Source of the DNA: Caldilineaceae bacterium
GTDB taxonomy: Bacteria; Chloroflexota; Anaerolineae; Caldilineales; Caldilineaceae
Assembly: GCA_015494005.1 (NCBI GenBank)
Contig: WGCB01000714.1
Coordinates: 1-6,569 of the forward strand
DNA length: 6,569 nucleotides
Direction: 5' to 3'
Part shown: piece by piece, positions 1 to 3,838 of the stretch
How the letters are laid out: every line of letters begins with the position of its first letter
Numbering within the stretch: position 1 is the stretch's first letter
Program-made: the position numbers and the translations under genes
The notes under the pieces: model-generated
The model's input: the letters and a program-made list of their open reading frames with translations, nothing else
What the model was told of the DNA's origin: nothing
Databases searched by the model: none

Positions 1-152
1 GGATCACCGTGGGGTGGGTGGTGTGGATGCCCGGGCCGGTTACGGGTCCGTGACACCGGCGGCCAGGCCTGGATGCCCCTCGATGATATTTCAAAGAAAT
101 GCAGCGATCTTCCCCCAAACCGCTGAACCCCGGCCAGTTCCTTGGAAGCCCC
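1..152. other. Non-coding flank downstream of the oxidoreductase gene
   Basis: No supported gene lies here; frames that cross it are antisense shadows. It is the sequence after the TGA of the minus-strand oxidoreductase. It holds a nested inverted repeat at 35-60, a 10-bp palindrome CCAGGCCTGG at 63-72, and an unusually AT-rich patch at 83-100 that contains ATTTC-AAA-GAAAT. The last could fold into a weak hairpin on the minus strand. No clean hairpin followed by a T-run is visible, so the terminator for the minus-strand unit is uncertain. Confidence 0.6.
35..60. repeat. Nested inverted repeat (possible transcript-end hairpin)
   Basis: GCCGGT (35-40) pairs with ACCGGC (55-60), and inside it ACGG (42-45) pairs with CCGT (48-51). 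The result would be a two-part stem with a small internal loop. It lies about 95 bases past the stop of the minus-strand oxidoreductase and near the window edge, so it could belong to the end of that transcript or of a gene outside the window. There is no T-run on either side. A role as a terminator is only a guess. Confidence 0.35.
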
Positions 153-1310
153 TCACGGCCCGTCCAGGAAGCGCTGGATGCTGAACTGGTCGATGGCCGC
201 GTCCAGGGACTGGCCCAGGATCTGCTGGGCCACCACCTTGCCGCTGAAAGGCCCCAGCTGCAGGCCGGTGGGCCCATGCCCCGTGGCCAGGAAGACACCC
301 TGGATCCCCGGCGCCGCCCCCAGGATGGGCAGCCCGTCCTGGCTCATGGGACGCAGGCCCACCCGCATCTCCAGCAGATGCCCCGCGGCCAGGCCCGGCG
401 CCAGCCGCAGCCCCACGTCCAGCACCTCGTACATTCCCGCCGCGGTGATCCGGGGCAGGAAACCGCTGCCATCCTCTCGGGTGGCCCCCAGCACCACCCG
501 GCTGTCCGAGAAGGAGACCAGGTAGTGGTCCGAGAGGACGCCCACGATGGGCCAGCCGCCCGTGTTCACCCCAGGCAGGCGCAGGTGCAGGATCTGCCCT
601 CGCTGGGGCTCCACCGGGATGGCCATCCCCAGCTGGCGGCTGAAGGTCTGGGACCAGGCGCCCCCGGCGATGACCACCGCGCCGGCGTCGTAGCGATCCC
701 CGGACGAGGTGTGGACCCCCAGCACCCGATCCCCCTCCATCACCAGGGCCTCCACGCTCCCTGGCTGCACGGCCAGCCCCTTCTGGGCCGCGGCCCGCTG
801 CAAGGAGGCGGAGAGCAGACGGCCATCCACCCGGGCTGCGTTGGGGAAGTAGAGGGCCTTCTGCACCGGAGCCAGGGGCGGGAACCAGGCGTGGGCCTCC
901 GCGGGGTCCACCAGGGTGATGGCAGGGGCATCCGGCCCGGCCAGGCGGCGGTGGCGATCCAAGACCTTGGCCGTCAGCTCGTCGAAGGCGGGGATCTCCG
1001 CCTCGTCTATGGCCACCAGCAGCTTGCCGCAACGGCCGTAGCCCGTCTCGCCGGCCTGCTCCTCCTCCAGCCGGGCCACCAGCTCCGGGTAGTAGCCCAC
1101 GGCCTGGAGGGCGAAGCGGTACCACTGGTCCGAGTCCCGGATGTTGGCCTCCGGGGCCAGGATCCCCGCGCCGGCCGTGGTAGCCCGGCCCCGGTCCGCC
1201 CGGTCGAAGAGGAGGGTCTTGGCCCCCTGGCTCACCAGGTGATAGGCCGTGGAGAGGCCCACCAGCCCACCACCGATCACGATGGCATCGTACGGTCGAG
1301 ACGATCTCAC
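153..1310 (-). CDS. DAO-family FAD-dependent amine/D-amino-acid oxidoreductase (glycine oxidase/ThiO-like)
   Basis: The 385-residue product looks like a flavoenzyme that oxidises the C-N bond of a glycine- or D-amino-acid-like substrate to an imine, using FAD. Visible features are the N-terminal Rossmann motif G13-x-G15-x-x-G18, an acidic residue at the end of the second strand (D36) for the FAD ribose, and the segment TTAGAGILAPE (44-54), comparable to the post-Rossmann segment of ThiO. Near the C-terminus are GLRPMSQDGLPILG (318-331) and GHGPTGLQLGP (344-354), the conserved FAD-contact region of the family. Length is typical. There is no signal peptide or membrane span, so it should be cytosolic. 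The GTG start is fixed by an AAAGGAG ribosome-binding site five bases upstream. It lies 109 bases after the P-loop/enolase-superfamily gene on the same strand, which hints at racemase-then-oxidase use. Sarcosine oxidase or D-amino-acid dehydrogenase are alternatives; the substrate cannot be read from the sequence. Confidence 0.9.
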   Translation of the reverse strand: MRSSRPYDAIVIGGGLVGLSTAYHLVSQGAKTLLFDRADRGRATTAGAGILAPEANIRDSDQWYRFALQAVGYYPELVARLEEEQAGETGYGRCGKLLVAIDEAEIPAFDELTAKVLDRHRRLAGPDAPAITLVDPAEAHAWFPPLAPVQKALYFPNAARVDGRLLSASLQRAAAQKGLAVQPGSVEALVMEGDRVLGVHTSSGDRYDAGAVVIAGGAWSQTFSRQLGMAIPVEPQRGQILHLRLPGVNTGGWPIVGVLSDHYLVSFSDSRVVLGATREDGSGFLPRITAAGMYEVLDVGLRLAPGLAAGHLLEMRVGLRPMSQDGLPILGAAPGIQGVFLATGHGPTGLQLGPFSGKVVAQQILGQSLDAAIDQFSIQRFLDGP

Positions 1311-1315
1311 AGTGA

Positions 1316-1322
1316 CTCCTTT
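1316..1322 (-). promoter_or_regulatory. Ribosome-binding site for the oxidoreductase
   Basis: On the minus strand this reads AAAGGAG, five bases before the GTG at 1310-1308. It is a near-perfect Shine-Dalgarno sequence at ideal spacing. It supports the GTG as the true start even though no ATG is present, and it shows the gene can be translated independently of the gene upstream. Confidence 0.85.
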
Positions 1323-1333
1323 GTGGGGCAGAT

Positions 1334-1360
1334 TGGGCCGCGTCTCTCCAGCGCGGCCCA
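1334..1360. repeat. GC-rich hairpin in the leader of the oxidoreductase gene
   Basis: TGGGCCGCG (1334-1342) and CGCGGCCCA (1352-1360) form a perfect 9-bp stem with a 9-base loop. It sits between the stop of the fusion gene and the ribosome-binding site of the oxidoreductase. No T-run follows on the minus strand (the following bases are ATCTGCCCC), so it is not a standard intrinsic terminator. It could be an RNA-processing or stability element, or a weak attenuator. Confidence 0.5.
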
Positions 1361-1384
1361 GCCTGGGTGGGAAAACGACGACGA

Positions 1385-1399
1385 AGCGCTCAGAGCGCT
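1385..1399 (-). terminator. Possible weak terminator hairpin after the fusion gene
   Basis: AGCGCT-CAG-AGCGCT forms a 6-bp stem with a 3-base loop, about 20 bases past the TGA (1422-1420) of the P-loop/enolase-superfamily gene. On the minus strand it is followed by TCGTCGTCGTTTT, which is T-containing but not a continuous run. This could reduce read-through into the oxidoreductase gene. No separate convincing promoter was seen in the gap, so partial read-through is likely. Confidence 0.3.
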
Positions 1400-1419
1400 C
1401 GGGCGCGCCCGGACGCCTG

Positions 1420-3516
1420 TCACAGCCTGGGCAGCCGGGCCTCCCGCAGGCGATCCTCGTCCACCTGGACCCGGAGCAGGTCGGCCAAGTCCAGGAAGCC
1501 GTCCCGGATGGGGATGGGTCGGTCGATGATGTCTTCCTTCAGCTTGAGGAAGAAGCTCAGCTCGCAGGGGTGCTCCACGCTCGGCAGCCCGGCGAAGAGG
1601 CCGGCCCGAGCCGTCCCCAGCCCGGCGCTGGCCTGGGAGCCCACCATCACCCCCTTGCCCTGAGCCTGGGCCAGGGCTAGCATGGCCTGGGATTCGGTGT
1701 AGCCGGTGCGGGCGGTCTTGATGTTGAGGATGTGGAAGGTGTCCAGGGCCAGCTCCCGGCGCAGGTCCCGCAGGGTGAAGGTGCTGTCGTCCGCGATGAG
1801 GGGCAGGATGTCCTGGGCCCGCAGCCGGGCCCGCTCCTGGACCTGCTCCACGGGCAAGGGCTCCTCGCAGTAGGCCAGGCCCAGCTCGGCCAGGGCTGCC
1901 AGCCGGTCCGGCGCCTCCTCCGGGGAGAAGCACTCGTTGGCGTCCGCGTAGAGGGTCACGTCCGGGCCCAGGGTCTGCTGCAGGGCCTGGATCCGGGCCA
2001 GATCCGCCGTCCAGTCCCGCCCCACCTTCACTTTGAGCACCCGCACCCCGGCCGCCACCACCCGCTCCGCCTCGGCCAGCATCTCCTCCAGGGGGCCGAT
2101 GCCCAGGATGTAGCTGACTCGCACCCGCTCCCGCTGCGCGCCCAGCCGCTGGGCCAGGGAGATCCCCTGGGAGACGGCCAGAGCGTGGTGCAGGGCCATG
2201 TCCACGCCAGCCTTGGCGGCCGGGTTGTTCTTCACCTGGTGGAGGCGCTGGTGGATCTGGGCCAGCCCTGGCTCGTCCACGGGCAGCCCCAGGATCCGGG
2301 GGGCCAGCTCCTGGGCGATGATGCCCTGGATGCTCTGGACCGTCTCGCCGTAGATGGTGGGGCGAGGCGGGGCTTCCGCCACCCCCTGGCTGCCGTCGCT
2401 CAGGGTCACTCGCACCAGGACGTGGCGCACCTCGTCCATGGCGTGGTCCCGGCCCCAGCGCAGGGCGCCGTGCAGGGGCAGGCGGAAGGGGATGGTCTCG
2501 ATGTGGGCAATGGAGAGTGGGGAGCTGGATGATTGGTTGGCTGGTCGATTGGTTGATTGGGGGGATGGAGGCTGTGAGACTGGAGACTGGGGATTGAATC
2601 CGATGTCCCGCTGGCCTCCGTCTTTCGTCCGCCGTCTGCCGTCGAGACTGGGGTGACCGGATGGCCAGGATCCAACAAACGCCGCGATCCGGTGGGCCGC
2701 AGCCTGGGGATCGAGCCGGGTGGTGTCCACCAGCAGGGTGCGCTGAGGGGCCAGGCGCTCCAGGGCGCGACGGGCCGCGTCCGGGTCGTAGTTGGCCCGC
2801 TCCGCGAGGACGATGCGAACCTTGGCGGCCAGCTCCTCCGGCCCCACCCGGCCGTCCTGGAGGAGGGCCAGCAGGGCCTGGGTCTCCGCTGGGCTGAAGA
2901 GGTCGGCCGCTCCCCTCCCGGCCAGGGTCGCCAGATCCAAGGCCGGGGCGCCACGCTCCGGCCCGGCGGCGATCCCCACCCCTGCCGCGATGCGGTCGAA
3001 GGCGTCCTGCCGGCCCAGGAGGCGCTGCACCCGCACCCCATCCGGCGCGTGGAGGACCACGAACCGGGCCTGGGGAAAGTGGCGGGCAGCGAAAGTCACC
3101 TCGTTTTCCCCCCGCAGGCCGTCGAAGAGGAGCAGCCCAGGGTGCTGGGTCGGGTCCACCCAGAGCTGGGAGAGGGCATGGGCCATGCCGCCGGGGAACT
3201 CCTGGCGATAGCGGCGGGTGTAGCGGAAGCGCTGGGCCCGGTCGATGACAGGCCGCACGGGCTCCCCGTCCTGCCGCTGCAGGTGGGCGATGATGAGCTG
3301 GTCGGTCAGGCGACGTCGGTCCGGCAGGTGGGTGAAGGCCCGGCCCGCGGCCTCCAGGAGCCCAGCCAGGATGCCCAGGGTGGTGGTCTTGCCCACGCCG
3401 GTCAGCCCCACGAAGCAGAGCAGGGGCTGCTCCTGGACGGGCTGCCAGCCCACGGGAGGCTGGGACCCCCATCCCAGGCCGGGGGCGATGGTGTGGAAGG
3501 TGGTGGCGGATGGCAT
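1420..3516 (-). CDS. Two-domain protein: P-loop NTPase fused to an MLE-subgroup enolase-superfamily enzyme
   Basis: The 698-residue product has three parts. Residues about 30-282 are a P-loop NTPase: the Walker A is GLTGVGKTT (37-45) and LLLFDG (128-133) is Walker B-like. The family is not recognised. Residues about 283-336 are a Ser/Pro/Gln/Asn-rich linker encoded by low-complexity DNA. Residues about 337-698 form a full-length enolase-superfamily enzyme of the muconate-lactonizing subgroup. Its metal ligands are D525 (in DAN), E551 (in EEP) and D576 (in ADDS), with lysines K495/K497 (KVK) and K600 (NIK). The spacings 525-551-576-600 match the 198-224-249-273 pattern of muconate cycloisomerase. 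The enzyme should use Mg2+ or Mn2+ to abstract an alpha-proton from a carboxylate. Racemase/epimerase, cycloisomerase and OSBS-like activities all remain possible, and no DxD dipeptide-epimerase motif is seen. No Shine-Dalgarno precedes the ATG. The domains may once have been separate genes, but no ATG, GTG or TTG lies in frame between them. I am sure of the domains and less sure that one polypeptide is made. Confidence 0.82.
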   Translation of the reverse strand: MPSATTFHTIAPGLGWGSQPPVGWQPVQEQPLLCFVGLTGVGKTTTLGILAGLLEAAGRAFTHLPDRRRLTDQLIIAHLQRQDGEPVRPVIDRAQRFRYTRRYRQEFPGGMAHALSQLWVDPTQHPGLLLFDGLRGENEVTFAARHFPQARFVVLHAPDGVRVQRLLGRQDAFDRIAAGVGIAAGPERGAPALDLATLAGRGAADLFSPAETQALLALLQDGRVGPEELAAKVRIVLAERANYDPDAARRALERLAPQRTLLVDTTRLDPQAAAHRIAAFVGSWPSGHPSLDGRRRTKDGGQRDIGFNPQSPVSQPPSPQSTNRPANQSSSSPLSIAHIETIPFRLPLHGALRWGRDHAMDEVRHVLVRVTLSDGSQGVAEAPPRPTIYGETVQSIQGIIAQELAPRILGLPVDEPGLAQIHQRLHQVKNNPAAKAGVDMALHHALAVSQGISLAQRLGAQRERVRVSYILGIGPLEEMLAEAERVVAAGVRVLKVKVGRDWTADLARIQALQQTLGPDVTLYADANECFSPEEAPDRLAALAELGLAYCEEPLPVEQVQERARLRAQDILPLIADDSTFTLRDLRRELALDTFHILNIKTARTGYTESQAMLALAQAQGKGVMVGSQASAGLGTARAGLFAGLPSVEHPCELSFFLKLKEDIIDRPIPIRDGFLDLADLLRVQVDEDRLREARLPRL
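2512..2653. repeat. Low-complexity mosaic of short repeated words, in frame inside a coding gene
   Basis: On the plus strand this stretch is a chain of word blocks: GATTGGTTGGCTGGTCGATT and GGTTGATTGG (2531-2560), GAGACTGGAGACTGGGGATTG (2576-2596, overlapping GAGACTGG units), then CCGTCTTTCGTCC and GCCGTCTGCCGTC (2618-2643), then GAGACTGGGG again (2644-2653). The 10-mer GAGACTGGGG occurs at both 2583-2592 and 2644-2653. Composition differs sharply from the flanking GC-rich coding DNA. On the minus strand all three frames are free of stop codons across it, so it can be read through in any phase. It encodes the linker between the NTPase and enolase-superfamily domains. Similar word mosaics are, from memory, typical of spacers in Chloroflexota. 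Confidence 0.75.
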
Positions 3517-3635
3517 GGTGCGCTCGACAGAACGGGTGGCGGACGGGCGAAAAATCGGCGGGGGCAGCCGGGATGCGACCGGTGCGTTCCGGGGCCAGGG
3601 GGAGGGGCGTCCAGGATCGACTGTAACGTGCCTGC

Positions 3636-3665
3636 ATTATACTGCGCCAGGCGGGGGCAGTGCAA
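3636..3665 (-). promoter_or_regulatory. Sigma-70/sigma-A type promoter for the fusion gene
   Basis: On the minus strand the -10 element is a perfect TATAAT (3641-3636). It lies 18 bases after a weak -35, TTGCAC (3665-3660). In GC-rich DNA an exact TATAAT upstream of a gene is unlikely by chance. The predicted transcript start near 3629 leaves a leader of roughly 110 bases before the ATG at 3516. Confidence 0.65.
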
Positions 3666-3673
3666 CGCCCTGA

Positions 3674-3695
3674 AGGGAATCGGGCCAGTTTCCCT
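3674..3695. promoter_or_regulatory. Inverted repeat between divergent promoters (possible operator)
   Basis: AGGGAA (3674-3679) and TTCCCT (3690-3695) are perfect inverted half-sites with a 10-base gap, so their centres are 16 bases apart. The site lies immediately upstream of the minus-strand -35 and about 50 bases upstream of the plus-strand -35. Size and placement suit a dimeric transcription factor controlling both units. No regulator gene is in the window, and a 6-bp repeat of this kind could be chance. Confidence 0.35.
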
Positions 3696-3744
3696 CTCGC
3701 CAAGGCCTCGTTTTCGCGATTCTGAACCTGAACAAACCCGCTCT

Positions 3745-3774
3745 TTGAAAGCCCTCCCCGGCCTGTGCTATGAT
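3745..3774 (+). promoter_or_regulatory. Strong extended -10 promoter for the secreted nuclease
   Basis: The -35 is TTGAAA (3745-3750, five of six consensus bases). An 18-base spacer follows, then the -10 TATGAT (3769-3774, five of six), preceded by TGC (3766-3768), giving an extended TGn -10. Transcription should begin near 3781. The ATG at 3770-3772 is part of the -10 itself and would not be in the mRNA, which decides against that start for the downstream gene. Confidence 0.75.
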
Positions 3775-3821
3775 AGGCCCACCATTCATCGCCGTTCCAC
3801 ACCACTGCCAGATATCGCCAG

Positions 3822-3827
3822 AAAGGA
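3822..3827 (+). promoter_or_regulatory. Ribosome-binding site for the GTG start at 3839
   Basis: AAAGGA ends 11 bases before the GTG at 3839-3841. The spacing is a little long, but it is the only purine-rich Shine-Dalgarno match in the leader. The GTG begins directly with the hydrophobic signal peptide, which supports the choice. Confidence 0.6.
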
Positions 3828-3838
3828 CCTACTTCCCC

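Larger units (their letters stand above)
3517..3838. other. Divergent intergenic region with two back-to-back promoters
   Basis: These 322 bases separate the minus-strand fusion gene (ATG at 3516) from the plus-strand nuclease (GTG at 3839). They hold a minus-strand promoter (3636-3665), a plus-strand promoter (3745-3774), an inverted repeat between them (3674-3695) and a tandem hexamer CTGAACCTGAAC (3722-3733) just upstream of the plus -35. The minus-strand leader would be about 110 bases and the plus-strand leader about 58 bases. No separate gene is supported here. Confidence 0.75.

Noticed and set aside
1334..1360. Intrinsic terminator from the 9-bp GC stem
   Set aside because: No T-run follows on either strand, and on the minus strand it lies just before the ribosome-binding site of the next gene. 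It is listed only as a hairpin.
99..1529. A 476-codon plus-strand frame opposite the oxidoreductase
   Set aside because: Composition is shadow-like (Gln, His, Arg, Gly, Pro), with no recognisable motif or ribosome-binding site, while the opposite strand encodes a clear flavoenzyme.
2437..2439. Internal ATG as an independent start for the enolase-superfamily enzyme
   Set aside because: It would remove about 23 residues, including the first strand and the substrate-capping 20s loop, and has no good ribosome-binding site.
1420..2511. Assignment as L-Ala-D/L-Glu (dipeptide) epimerase
   Set aside because: The DxD motif expected on the last barrel strand is absent, so the specific name is not supported.
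2512..2653. CRISPR array or IS remnant in the repeat block
   Set aside because: Units are short, imperfect and adjacent, without spacers of even length, terminal inverted repeats or transposase sequence.
3770..3838. N-terminal extension of the nuclease from the ATG at 3770
   Set aside because: The ATG is within the -10 hexamer and the extra 23 residues would precede the signal peptide. GTG 3839 fits better.
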